From Edolisoma coerulescens (lineage: Eukaryota; Chordata; Aves; Passeriformes; Campephagidae), in assembly GCA_013397115.1 (NCBI GenBank), contig VWZW01004047.1, forward strand, positions 348,820 to 412,819: 64,000 nt of DNA, given 5' to 3'. Shown here piece by piece: positions 38,674 through 51,700 of the stretch. The notes beneath the pieces were generated by a model that had not been told where the DNA came from, made no database searches, and worked only from the letters and a program-made list of their open reading frames with translations. Both the position numbers and the translations under genes were made by a program. The number at the start of each line of letters is the position of its first letter. The first letter of the stretch is position 1.

Positions 38674-41608
38674 AAGAGCTTGCCAGGAGAGCAGCAGCCA
38701 GCCTTGTAATCCCACTGGCACCTCTGTCAACAGCAGCACATTGCTTCTGTGGTTTGGACTGGAGACACACCGTGCAAGCCATCAGTGGAGGCACTGCTGT
38801 GTGAAATACGGGGGGAAATGGCACAAAGCTTTTACTGTCACGTCTGTTCCTAGCAGATGAGTAGGCAGACTATTAACAGAGATCAACTGAATGTAGAACC
38901 TCTTATAACAACCCCAGATGCTGTCATCATTGGCTTAGAGCAAGTCCTGATCAAGAAGTCACTGTTTGTCCAGATTAGCAACAAATTGTTTGTTTTCTCA
39001 AACAGGAACCCCAGGTAGCCCACAAGTTGATGATTCATTCTTCACCACGATGATTTCCACCCCAGGTTTGTCTAAGAGACAGCTACTTATTGACCTGCTA
39101 AAACCTTTTCCTTAGCTTACCTGGAAACACCAGCCAGCTTCGTTGTGCTGTTCATCTACAAGGAGAAACAGCTGGGGCAACTGAGGGTTCTGCTCATCAC
39201 TTCACAGTCTGAGCTCCTGGATGTGGCTCTCCCATGTTGGAAATGTAGCTATGCAGGCTGCAGTTATAGAAAACAGATGGAGGTTCAAAAAAGTCCCCCA
39301 AAATTGTCTCAATTGGAGCTTAATAGGTAAGGAAGTAATTTATGATAATGTTGTGGAGTGCTTCTGCAGTATCTAAAAGTTTAAGGACTCCTGAGAGGGG
39401 TGAAAAATAATTCAGGCACACTTACAGACAAGCCTTCCCTGACTCCAGTGAGCCGTGTTATGATAGGGACAAAAGAAGAAAATGGAGTGGCCAGGAGAGG
39501 AAGTAGAATAAAGTTGAAATATATAAGGATTTTCTAGATGAGTATGTGATTTAGGGGAAATCTAGGCCTTGAAATTTTGTACTAAAACATCCTGGGTTTT
39601 CAGTGACATTGTCCAAGAGACACCTGCACACTGAACAATTGTCAAAGGGACACCAAGCCATGTTCAAAGAGGCCACAATAGGCACCACAGGATCCATGAA
39701 AACAGAATAAATCTGACAGATGCCCTACATTTTTAGATTAAAAAAGAAATTTCCCTGACAAGCTCTGGCCCAAGCCAATCTTGCTGTGCTGCTGTAAGCT
39801 GACTACAGGGCAACCAAGGCATGAAATGCAGTGTCCATCCCAGACCTTTTGAGCTTCCATCCAGCTGAGGTTCTCTCAGTCCTGGCCATTAGATAGACCA
39901 GACTGTAACAGAGATGGATCCAGGCCTGGCTGTGAACCCTCCTTCAGAGCCACTTCACCTGCCAGAGCATTGCTGGGTAGAGAAGCATTTTCAGAAACAC
40001 TGCCCTGAGTAATAACTCATTGTCACTGGGAGCCAAGGGTGGCAATTGTCCTTGTGCCACTGACCAGGCAGCCCTACTGTTCTCAGTTAGAAATGACAAG
40101 GACAGTCCACAAGACCTGCTGCCTCTCTGGGCTTCACCCATAGACCCATGGAACTTGTCTTGGAGACAGTTTTCCTGAAGAAAAGGGCTTTCTTGAGCTA
40201 ACAAAGCCACATGAGGATTAGCCAAGACTGATAATTAAAAACTATGGCAAATGATCCCAAAATTAAATATACAGTTAAAGCGTGTGCTTTGGGAAAGAGC
40301 AAAAAAGGCCAAAATTTAACTTTCCTTAAGTCAGCACACATTGGCAAATGACTGAAACACAGTGGTACCCACTGAGACTTCTCTGGAAAAGAGAGGGAGA
40401 GAAATGTATTCAAGACGTAAGACAAGTAGTGTGAGCTAAGTAGTTTTAATTCTCTCCTTCCCCATCCCCAGGTTTCACTCCAGTGTCACTCACAGTGCTG
40501 GGTTTTTACCAATGTCTACATCTGACACATCCTCAAAGCCCAGAAGTGAACAACATTCAAAACACAGCGCGAGCTGCTTGAAAACAGCTTTCCAATATTT
40601 ATACAAACAACCTCGGGGCTTTGAAAACATCTCAAAGCCCCCGTGTCCCACAGAGGCCCTCCATCACAGGCGTGAGCTCTGGGCTTGGCCCGCAGCACAG
40701 GAAGGGCCTGCACTGGTGAAGCAGAGGTTAGTCAGATGTGACTGAACATCTGCTCATCGTCAGCGCGGAGCGCAGCGCTGCGGGGTGGGCGTTGCTGCTG
40801 GCCCTGAACTGCTGCCATCTCTTACGAAAAGGACAACGTACGAGCTTGTCCTGTGCAAGGCTGTGTGCTGGGTTCTGTTGCTGTTTCCATCGGTTCCCTT
40901 TCCCAACACCCGTGCTGCAGGAGAAGCACCAATCACATCCAGCAGACGCCTCCCCAGACACCCGGCATGTACGTGGCTCTGTCAGCAGCAGTGGCACTGC
41001 CATCCACCCCGCAGGGACAGCTCCACCTCGGGCTGGGAACCCTCTGCTGCTGATCCTGGGCCAGTCCGGGCTGTTTGCAGCACTCTCAGATCAGCTCCAT
41101 GGGATTAAAAAGAATGCCCAGCTCCAATCACAGTGACAATGCTTATGGAGTTTGCAATTATAAAGAAAATGTAGGCCAGCAATTGCATGTTTGACTCTGG
41201 CAGCAGGGACTCCCTCTCACCCCTTGAAACACTGCCATTTTCGTCAGAGGTGCCTTCTTTGAGGCAGTCACGCTGGAAAATCGTTGGCCAGAAATGTGTG
41301 AATTAGTCAGGAACTCTGTGAGTAACAGGAAGGGAGGTCTCACGACCAGATGAGTGCTGCCTCGTCACTCGGGCTGCGGGGCTCCATGGAAAATGGGAAA
41401 AGCATTATTCATCCTGCCACTCACCGGGGGTGCACGTGCTCCCTGCAAGGCTGGGGGTGATGGTGTCCACCTCTGGGACGTGTCCGGGCAGTGCCCACGC
41501 TGGGGACACCGCAAATACCACCATGGGCCAAATGGGGAATGGGAGCTGTACTCCTGCTGTGTCACCACACATTCCCAGTGCACGTAGGAAGAGGAGATTT
41601 CTCTTCCT

Positions 41609-41629
41609 TGGAGAGAGAGAGAGAGGAGA
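41609..41629. repeat. (GA)n microsatellite
   Basis: About eight GA dinucleotides follow TTGGA. Confidence 0.9.
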
Positions 41630-42294
41630 TTATTTAATGCAGCTGCATGGGGTGACAGCCCCAAAACCCAGCTGTTCTCAGTAAGAGAGCAGCCCTGCCA
41701 GTGGGCAGTGCTTACGTGCCCTGTCACGGTCTCCAGGCCAGCTCAGCCTGTGTCAACATCACTCCAGAGCAGAGAGCCCCACGTGGCACTGGATTCCTCA
41801 GTGGAGAGGCTGCAGATCCCAGCAGAGCCCTCCATCAGACCTCTCTGGGGAGCTGCACAGTGCACGTCCCACTGCCCCAAATAGACCAAACTCAAACCCC
41901 TCAGAGGAGAGGCTTTGGCTCACCTGTGTCTCTGAGGAGCCTTGCTGTGCACATCAGGGTCTTTCACAAGCTTTGTACTGAGCCTGAAGGGATTCAGAGC
42001 AGAAATACTTGAGCATGCACTTTCCTGAATCAAGGTCGCAGTCCAAATTGTTTCTCTGTGTTCAAACAACCAGGTTAATAAATCAAAATAAGTTCTCAGA
42101 AGAGTCTTGTTCAAAAAGGATTAAAAACATCAGGGTTTTTGCCAGAAATAGTAGGCTCAGATACAGAGTTTGACCCCTCTTCTGCTGAACACACAGAAAA
42201 CATCTGCTTGGTCAAGCAAAACTACGGAGTAAACTGGATCAAGATGATTCTGACCATGTTTGTGGGTTCTGAGATCCTTTCTTCAGATGGATAA

Positions 42295-42400
42295 TAAGCT
42301 AATTCATATGCAAGTGTTATAAAGTTGGGATATGCATCAATTTATAGGGGGGCTTTTATGCCTCTAGGTAACAAAGCAATCTACAAAATGTTTAAAAGAG
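42295..42400. promoter_or_regulatory. AT-rich block with two octamer-like words
   Basis: AATTCATATGCAAGTG and GATATGCATCAATTTATA lie about 35 bases apart, each with a POU-type ATGCAA/ATGCAT core. GGCTTTTATGCC follows. An enhancer is possible; there is no coding frame. Confidence 0.2.
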
Positions 42401-44849
42401 CACAAGACAGAGAATAGAAGCATTTCCACAGCACAGTGTGAGGCTCTCCATTGTTTGTAGGTTAGATTTAATGCACAAATACAACAAAAAGGAAGTCATG
42501 CTGACAAAATACCAAGTTTATGCCTGTTCAGCACTAGACATTAAAATTCCAGTGTTCACCCGTCACAGAGCAGTATCACCAGCAAGTCACAGCCCCATTA
42601 AATGCAGAACTTCACAAACATAGCAAAAGACCCAGTTCTTGCCAAGAGAAGTCACACTGACAAAAGCACACTGGGGCTTGGCTGATTTAGGCAATAAAGC
42701 TACCTACAGCAAATCCCAATTAAACCAGGCATCTCCACCCAAGGTTCTCTACACATTTGCCTTTGCCCTAAGTTGCTGAATGACCCATAAAATCCGATTT
42801 AGAGGTACTGACCTCACACCCTCTGAACGTGGGCTGAGAGAAATAGTATTTGTTTACCTTCTGCATAGCCCAGATGAGGATTTAAACTGATACCTCCTTT
42901 CCCATTTCCATCCCTCGCTGTGAGCTGCCTGCCTGCACGGACGGCCCGTTCCGGAGCGGATCCCGCTGCTCTCCCGGGAGCAGCCGCTGGCTGCTGCTGC
43001 TGACAGCACAGGCTTCTGGAAGGTGACGGGCTAAATTCAGTTGTTGCTGCTGACATTGTGCCACTCAGATCTTATCACCCTGGGAAACCCTCTTGGAAGA
43101 GATTTAAACAAACACGGACACACAAAGCAGAGCAGGACATTAGAGCTAAAACTGCACCCGTTAGGAAAATCCGGCAATGCCTTGTCCCTCCCTGGGCGCA
43201 GAGCCTGCAGCGATGCCCTTTGCTGCTAAGCCCTGCCGAGGGGGCATGGCCTGACTGCCGGCTGACCAGCAGCGGGCGCGGGCAAGAGAGAAAGGGTGGC
43301 TTCAGGCTGTCACTGGCAGCTCCTAATTTGGGTGATTGTTTACACAGCCCACGATCTCCTGAGAGCAGCAGTACTCTGGACTCACCTTTCTTTTGGTACC
43401 GTGATGACACAGGCTAAGCCACTTTGAAATGGTGTGAGGTACTCCCATGTTTTAGCTGGAACACTATCATAACTTTTTAGTTCTTGGCTTCCATTACTCA
43501 GTCAGGAGCACTTCTTACAGCACTGGGACACCTTCCAGGCATAACATCTACCAAAGGCACTGACTATGTCCTAGTTTTTCTCAGAAAACAGCCCAGAGCA
43601 AAATGACTACAATACAGCAAGTGCAGAAGAGAACCAGCAGTGAGGAGGTCAAATACTAATTAAAACCAAACTGGGAAAAGAGCAAACCAAAACTGCCTAA
43701 TCTATGACCCCAGGAGAAAATTATTGCGAGCAACAAACAAAATCAGTTCCAGTCATGCTTTGCAGAACCAGCAGTACACAACTCTGCAGGGCAGCACGTG
43801 AGCAGGGGCAGCCTCGATATTTCCAACACCCGGCGCTGCCAGACCAGCATCTGTTTTCTGTCACTGACAGGAGCCTGGGAACGAGCACTCCCCACCTGCA
43901 CACTGGGAAGGGAACCCACGGGTGGATGTGGGGCTTCCTCAGCACCAGGGCACCTGAAGGATGAGGCAAACCTACCGCAGGTGTGTGACTTCTGAAAGGC
44001 AGCACCAACCATTGGCTGAGTGACCTAAACCCACGGGAGATGAGCACAGCAAAGATACCTTGGGACCTACCCCCCTGGAACCCAAGGCACTGCACAGTGC
44101 ACAAGTGGAACAGCCACTTCTTCACTGGAAGTGAAGCACAGTGGAAACTGAATGCTGTTAAGAACTTCATTTCCAAGCACCATCAATGCTCCTGCAAAGC
44201 AGGACCATCCTCTCCCCAAGATCTCCCAGCAGCCTGTAGTAGTAAGCACCTCCAAAGACAGGAAAAAAAAAAAAAAGACAGCAGTAGTTCAATTAATGTA
44301 AACACATAAGGAAAATGGAAATAAAAACACTCATTAATTATTTCTGTTCCCGCTGTGCACATCCCTCCGAGATATCCCGTTGTCTCTGAATGCCCAGATT
44401 CACCAGGAAGTGCCTTGACTTTAGTCCAGCTGGCCTCTCAACTCCTACTTCAGATGGAAGAAAGATGCACTGAGTAGCTCATCACTCCTCCAAGCAAGAA
44501 TGATGTCTTCACTGTCATCCAAAAGCCCCTTCTCCTCCTACAGATGCTAAGGCTTCCCTCCCTTCCACCCACCGCTGACCAGCCTCCACAGAGCCATTCT
44601 CAGCCCGCAGCATCTCCGATTAAAGGCATCATCACTGTTTCAACACATCCCTGACAAAGAGGAATTCTAAAAACTGAAACAGGGAGTGATGGTGCAGCAT
44701 AAGAAAACAGAGAATCCAGCCTGAGTACCTGAGATCACTGCAGTTTGTACCTATGCCATACCTCAGCACTCATCCTCCTCCTACTTGTTCTCATCTTTCT
44801 TTCTAAACAAAAATGTTTTGGGTTGGTTTTTTTTTCAGATATCAGACAG

Positions 44850-45062
44850 GGTTCCAACCTCTGGATGCCTGTTCAGGTGTAAAGCCTTGGCACGCTGTTG
44901 AATTTCTGTTAAGACAGCTCATTACCGCTGAACAATGGCCCGTGAACTGGCTATTGTTCAAAGAAATCCCTTATCAAGGCCATGCCCAACAAAACAAACT
45001 GTTAGTGCCAAGTTTTGAAGTGTATGAAAGAAGCATTAAGGAAGAAGGATGTTGTTGCATTT
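44850..45062. promoter_or_regulatory. Candidate regulatory block around the SOX-like inverted repeat
   Basis: This non-repetitive block surrounds the inverted repeat at 44929-44960. One plus-strand frame stays open for 83 codons (44813-45064) and ends CCCI, but it has no recognisable domain and no splice context. I favour non-coding sequence over a small gene. Confidence 0.25.
44929..44960. promoter_or_regulatory. 12-bp inverted repeat with facing SOX-like words
   Basis: TGAACAATGGCC (44929-44940) and GGCTATTGTTCA (44949-44960) are reverse complements at 11 of 12 positions, separated by CGTGAACT. Each arm contains a SOX-type core (AACAATGG and, inverted, CTATTGTT). The one mismatch is a G-T pair, so an RNA copy could also fold. 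Paired SOX sites occur in SoxE targets, usually with a shorter spacer; function here is inferred only. Confidence 0.35.
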
Positions 45063-45424
45063 AATCTGTAAGATTAGGAGATGAGAGGTCTGTTTTTTAT
45101 TAAAGGGAGTCTCCCTGTGATGTTAGGCAAGCTGTACAAAATCCCTGTATTTTCATTTCCTTCTGAATAAAACGAGAATAATACTATTTTCCTATCCAGT
45201 GGAGAGGTTTAGATCACTTCAGCCCTAATGCTCACATTGCCGACCACCAAAATGTCTGTGAAGCGTGAGGTGAAAGAAAAAACAACTCAGCCAACTACAT
45301 CTGATTGACTGAATTTTTAAACTCAAAATGAATTGACTTTCGTCCAGCTTCCAAAACTCAAACCAACTACACACGATTAGGCTAGGAATAAGCATGAGAA
45401 ATTACACTCTACAGGGTAATTTTC

Positions 45425-45720
45425 TGGAGAGGCTGGAAGCCCCGGGAGAGGGGCTGGGGACGGGAGCAGCTCCTCAGCCGTGACCGGGCGGCTGCGCCTG
45501 TGACAATCTCATTAATTTTGTGCGGCGGCTCCGCGTCCCAGGGGCGGCTGGAGCCGGGGGCTCGCTCCTCGTCCCGCCTGCTCCCTGCTCCCTGCTCCCA
45601 GCTCCCTGCTCCCAGCTCCCTGCTCCCTGCTCCCAGCTCCCTGCTCCCAGCTCCCAGCTCCTGCCCTCGCCGCACGGGCCCGGTGCCTTCCAGGGCACTA
45701 AACTGCAGCAGTTTAGCTCC
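45425..45720. promoter_or_regulatory. GC-rich, CpG-containing patch
   Basis: CpGs are frequent at 45435-45580 (GACCGGGCGGCTGCGCC and GTGCGGCGGCTCCGCG words) and again at 45665-45720, flanking the heptamer array. A promoter or enhancer is possible, but no coding exon is recognised. Confidence 0.3.
45581..45657. repeat. Eleven tandem 7-bp units, CTCCC(T/A)G; G-quadruplex potential on the minus strand
   Basis: Eleven uninterrupted heptamers alternate irregularly between CTCCCTG and CTCCCAG. On the minus strand this is a run of eleven GGG tracts with 4-base loops (GGGAGC[A/T]), which fits the G3N4 quadruplex pattern. The array lies inside a GC-rich patch. Confidence 0.97.
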
Positions 45721-48700
45721 GCAGCCCCGCACAGCTCACCGGGTTTTATCCCGCCTCTTTGGAGCAGGCTGGTGCCTCGCATCCTTCCCAGCCAAAGCAG
45801 TGGCTGTGCAGTCTCCACGCTGCATGAACCGGGCATTTCTGGGGAAAGGCCACGCTCAGAGCCGAGCTCTGTGAGCTGCAGATGTGCAGGAGCTGGGCAC
45901 ACCCGGGCTGGGAGAGGATGGGACCATCCTCTGACACCTTGCTGCACCGAAGGGCAATTGCATCCAGGGCTTCATTTCCCACATTTCTGGGGAAATTGCT
46001 GTGCTGCCTCCCACATGCTTTGCAAAAGGACCTTGCACAGAGCCATGCTGCCTCCAGAGCCTGAGCCTGTGCTCGGCTCTGACACGGCACAGCTGGAACT
46101 GCCAGCCACCGCTGTGAGAAATGGCTTTCGATCATGAAGGGAAAAAAAAGAAAAAATCACTTCAAGCTTGGCAAAGCTTTGTAGTAAATTTTCAATGTTT
46201 CTCCCACACCTTTGCATCGGCAAGGTTACTGTTATTATTATTATCACAATTTAAGATTACAGGCAAATAGCTTTTAGAACATACAACGGGTGACTGCTTC
46301 CAAAAACCATCCAAAATGCTGATGTTAAAAGGGGCTGCTGCGTACCCATAACATCTCCTTTTCCATTACCGTCAGCAAGCCTGTGCAATCCTCCATAAAG
46401 TAAAACCACATGCTGGAGCATTAATGATAATGGATGGACAGGCTGAGGCTGCCAACGTGCATTGCTGGGTGTAGGTCAAGCAAGTCAGAGCACAAAACAG
46501 ACACAGATAGAACAAATGCTCTCAAACAATCACCCTCCAAGCAGTAACCGTGTGTTGAATCAAAACCACGACAGATTCTCTTGCAGACAAATCCTACCCA
46601 GAAGAACAACTGAGAAATGCAGACAGTTCTCCAGGAGGCCATGAGGCGTGGGCGGCCAGCACTGCCATCTTCACCCACCTCTCAGAGGCCCAGGGTCTCA
46701 TGGTGGGTGTGGAGGGAGGAGATCTCCATTCGACCTTTGCAGTACTTGCAAAGTATTTTCATTGCCAACACAGCTTCCCTCACCAACAACTCAAACCCAG
46801 GTTTTGATGGCGAGCCTGGTCTGAGGCTTGTCATTGCTCCTGCCATAAAAGCATAGCAGAACACAGAAAACACAGGAGTCCATCAAATCTCACAGCTACA
46901 CTGAAATAAAAAAAAGCTCAAATTAAACCTGGAAAAGAATCCCATCCTGCTCTGATTTTGCTAAATTGTGTGCAATCCAGCTGCAGCAAGTCCCAGGGGC
47001 ACCTTGCTGGGCAGACCTGCGACAGCCCAGGGATGCAGCAGCCCCACCCTCCCTGGGGATCAGAGCCATGGAAGCACCACCTTGCTGGCTCACCATGGAT
47101 GGCTTGAGTCACCAGGGGGATGGAAGTGGGCCCCACGCTTCAAAAGGCTCCAAAACACGCTCTCATGAATCAAACAGCTGAAAATAAAACCCAGCAGCCA
47201 CTTAAGTGGGGCAAGGGCTGTGAATCTGCAAAACATTAGAAGAAAGTGTTTTATGGGTTTTCCTTCCTTCCTCTCCTCCCTGTTGTTTTTTGGCTACAGG
47301 CTCAAGGTTGTCTCTGGGACACAGCTTTCTCCATCCCCGTGGGCTGAAGTGGCCCCGCTTGTGGCAGCGGGCTGGCTGGTACTGCTGGGGCTGCTGGCCT
47401 GACCTCAGCCCCTGGCCTGGCAGCTCCCACTCTGAAACCTGAACCCCAGGAGCTCTCTGCTCCCAGTGCCACGAGTGCTGCCTCTCAGGTCACGCTGGCT
47501 GCTGCTGGGTTTGTGTGTGCTGCACTCCCCCAGGCAGAGTCAGCAGAGACAGGCTGTGCCAGCAGCACCTGCGGACAACAAGGAGCGGCAGGAGCTGCTC
47601 CTCAAGGCCAGCCTGCCCTGCTGCATTGAGAGGGACCAGCTCCAGCCCCTGGCATGTCCTCCCACCCCTGCTCCTGGCAACCCCTCCACCTGAGCCTGCC
47701 TGCCAAGTTACTGCACCTCTGACACCCGCACACCTCCTGCTCCCACTGATGCATTGGCAGCAATTCCGTTTTTCCAAACTAAACCTAGGAACCAAACACA
47801 ACACAGGGCACAGATGGAGCATGAGGGTCCTTCAGGATGCCCATGTCGCAGTACCTGCCTTACTGATGCCAGCAAACTACAAATCAAATGCAACCTCTTT
47901 AAACAAGAGATGCCTCAAAGCACAGGCTGAGGGATCCCCTGTGAGGGGAGGCACAGGGACAGCACAAGGTCGGGCTTGTTCCCAGCTCAGTTTCACGGCA
48001 AGCAGAGCAAGGCAGAGAAAGCCCTTGGTGCTGATGGAGCCAAGCAAAGCCAGCACACTGACACAGGAAGAATTAAATGCTGGGGAGGCTTCTGGCCTGT
48101 CATCACTTAGAACTTGTAAACACAACAGTGGTTATTACCAGAGCTGAACAATGAGACTGGAAAACAGAAGTCTCCACTGAGGCAACTGCTGAATCAAAGC
48201 AGCTATTAGAAGTAAAAGATTTGCTCTTCGCTACCAGAAAGTGCTGGGCTTCCCATGGTACCTGTCTGGTCTCAACTACTTTAACACCTTGTGCCATGTG
48301 CTGCAGAATGAGGGGGCTGAGCAGCTCGAGTGGGTATCAGAGAGCTGCACCTAAGAGTGGCCAAACTTCCAAGTTTGTGAGAAATCTAAACCTCCTGAAA
48401 TCTGGTTTCACTCCAACTTGCAAAAAAAGCTAACACTTGTGAAATTTCTCATGACACAGAATGACTTTCCCATCTAAAAAGAATATCTGGTAAACATCAG
48501 CATGAGGCATTTCTGCAATCAGCTGTTCTCTCCACAAAGCCCAGTAGCTCTGAATTAAAACAAGATGAGAAAACCACAGTTAAATTCTCAGGGAAACTCT
48601 GCTCTTGTCCTACCCCTTCCTCTGGAGTCCCAGCTCACACAGGCTGCCTGGAAACCCTCATAGCCTGTCTTAGGTTGTAGATTTTTGGGAGCTGGACTGC

Positions 48701-51700
48701 AGAGCTGGGAGCCCCGTGCCCTCCTCAGTGTGAAACCACTGAACCTGCAAGTGAAACCAGCTGGTGGCCAAACCACCCCACCAAGGGCAGTGGGGACCCA
48801 GTAGGACCCTCAGTGGAGCCCAGGCAGGTCAGTGTACATCTGCTCCACCGCGACACTTCTGGTGGTGGCAGAACCAGCCTGGTAAGTCACCTTCCAACAA
48901 CTCACTTCTGGAGAGTGCAGCAACAGCTTGAAGAGCTGGCTGGACTGGCAGGAGGCCACGTAGGCCACACAACACCCACTATGCCCAGTGGTCAAGGAAG
49001 CCCCCAGGGAAGTGGAGTACCAATGCCATGAAATGCTGCATTTCATCTAAGCACAAGGTTTCATAACACCCATTTATTCATCCCAGTTATGTGCACCCAC
49101 CCCAGTGACCATTACCAGTTTCCAGACCATTGCATCCAAAGGAAGCTGCTCTTGGTGCTGTTCCCAGCACATGTGGTCGTCGTGAGAGGATGCTTCTTAT
49201 CTAACACAGCCAACAAATAAGGGAGGGACAGGAACACAGCCGAGATCTGCTTGCTTAGTTCTGCTGCCAGACTGGAAATAAAACTTCCAGCCACTGGAAT
49301 GGCCAAAACACGTTCCCTTTGTACTCACTGCACACTCAGAATTACCTCTTTTGTGTTATCCTGGGAGTTTCCTTTAATATAATCTCCTTTTTCTGCTGTT
49401 TTAATTGAGAATCCCTGGGGCATTTAAAACCAATTGTGGTAAAGCAAAAGCAAAACCACAAACCACACTTCCACTCCAACTATCCACTCGTAAAGCTTCA
49501 GGTTCAAAAAGCAACGAGGGGACAGGATGGCTCAGGTGCCTCCCCAGCAGCTGTGAGTGAATTGCTCACACAGCACTGCTGCCTTGCAGGAGGAGAGGGC
49601 AGCTAGGAAAGGATCAGGGAAAAGCATTTATGGCCTGGGCTCCCAATCTGGGCACTCCTGTGAAGGCCCTGAGCACGGCAGATGCAGCTGGAGGCTGATG
49701 GCAGCCCTCCTGTGTCTGCAGCCTCTGACCAGGCAGCACCACACCCAGCAGGGACAATCCCAGCTCCCAGCACAGTGGCACAAGGGACATGGTGTCAGAA
49801 GGGCTGGGAGGCTTTGGATGCCTCATCATCCCTCCATCTCTCACACCACTCCCAAGGAGCCAAACTTAAGGCAAGAGTATGAGGAGGGACTTCCTCCTCT
49901 TTCTCCCCACCAAGGCGCTGAAACCCAGTGAGGCCAACAGGAGGGGGCTTACTTCAGAGCAAGGGACATCCTTCACCTCCAGTCAGTTGTCAGGGAATTT
50001 CACATCCTATCTTCCAGGTTTGGGAACTGAGGATCAATCTTCACCAGCCGTGGCAGCTAACAGCCCCAGCAGCTCCTGCCTGCCCCGTGCCTTCCCAGGC
50101 CTGCGCCCTGTGAGGCGTCTGCTGATGCTCAGATGCTCCTGGAGATGATCCCAATTAAAGAAGTGAGGCTGTCACAGTTTCAGCTGCACGAGGGAGATGA
50201 GAAAATGAACAGTGTCACTGAGTGTGTACAGGAGCAAATTTACAAACCTAATCACTTCCCAGCATAGCCAGGCTGCCAGTGCCTGAAGAAGGGTGATAGG
50301 GGAGAAGAAAGCTTTCGGGACTCTTAAAGAATATAAATTCACCCTAATAGAAATTGGATCTGTCCCTGCCTGTAATCAGCAGCAGAACTGAGATCCTGAA
50401 CTGGAATATTAATACAAGCGTTCAATGGGAGATGAAAACCTCTCAAAACCTCTCTCAAATGATGAGAATTAAACATCAGAAGCACAGCACAGCAAACTGC
50501 AATGCAGTTGTGCTGTCGGGAGGAGTCTGCTGAAAGGGGAGGCTGAGAAATTCCATGGAAGATATGACTGCCTCCTGGTAGTGCCCAGGACAACACATCC
50601 ATTCTGACTGCTCCCTGGCACACCGATTTTTCATTCCAGATACCCTCCCAAACTTGGATGTGATCCCTGTTTCTCTTTAAAAAATAGGATAACTGAATTT
50701 TTAGTCCCGGTTGATCAGGTGCATCCTCTGTGCCTGAAGAAGACCAATACATGGGAACAGGAAAGAACCTCTTATTGTAACATCTGCTGTATTTTGTTAC
50801 TCTGCATTACTGCTGTTATGGTTTGGGGGGTGGGGAATCTCTTAATGCTTCAGTGAGGTGCTAAGTATTTGGGGTGCTCAGTTTAGGATATTGCATTGCA
50901 AATGAGCAGCTCTTCCTGAAAATAAAGTTGGTGGGGAACAGCTGACACTGAGAAGGGCACAGTTCCAGGACAGAGCTTGCTGCTGAAGCCCAGGCTGCAG
51001 GCACACCTGCCTCTGGCAGAAGAGGGGCCTGACAGAGTGATCGCCTGAGGAACATAGTGCAGGTGGCAGGCAGCTCTTGCAAGAGGCATTTTTGCTCTCT
51101 CATGTTAGGTTTCCCTCCATGGCGTGTCTGGCCACAGGGGTTACAAAGCAGCAGAGACCTCCAGCACACCGAGGCACTGCAGGGTGGGACAGAGCCCACA
51201 GCCAGCAGGCACTTGGCCAAAGGGAAGCACATCATACCCCAGGTTCCTCCCCGAGGCCCAGGTGGGGCACTCAGGCTGTTCCTGTACATCCTACCCCATC
51301 CTCAGGAAGCTTCTGCTGCCAGGGCCCTCTCCCGTGTTCCCTGCTGTCCACAAGCAAGCAGCACTCTGAGACAGGGATGTGCCTTCCACACTCACCACAT
51401 CAGGGCCCTGAAGACTGAAGGAAAAATGAGTTTTCACTTCCCTGAGGACAAAAGAAAGGTGCTGGCAAGCCTTGCAGGAAAACACTGTCTTGAGTAGGGG
51501 ACAAAGCAGAGCTCCAACAGGAACATGCACAGGCTGGGCAGCTCCATACCAGCTGAGCCCCCAGCCCTGACACGGGCACGCTCCACTCCTGCATGTCCCA
51601 CCCCAGCTGGTCTGTCAGACTGGCATGACTCATATTTGGAGGTTTACTCAGCAAAATCCAGCACCAAGACCTTACATTTTGCCACACAGCTGCTGCAAAG

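Larger units (their letters stand above)
38674..44849. other. Gene-free stretch
   Basis: Unique sequence with the (GA)n at 41609, the octamer-like block at 42.3 kb and a CpG-containing patch at 42930-43290. No gene is recognised. Confidence 0.5.

Noticed and set aside
38183..38860. 225-codon plus-strand frame
   Set aside because: It runs through the hairpin at 38585-38673, has no recognisable domain and no convincing splice or promoter context.
44813..45064. 83-codon frame ending CCCI, resembling a prenylation box
   Set aside because: A four-residue C-terminal match is weak evidence. There is no domain, no upstream gene context and no clear promoter, and the sequence better suits a non-coding element.
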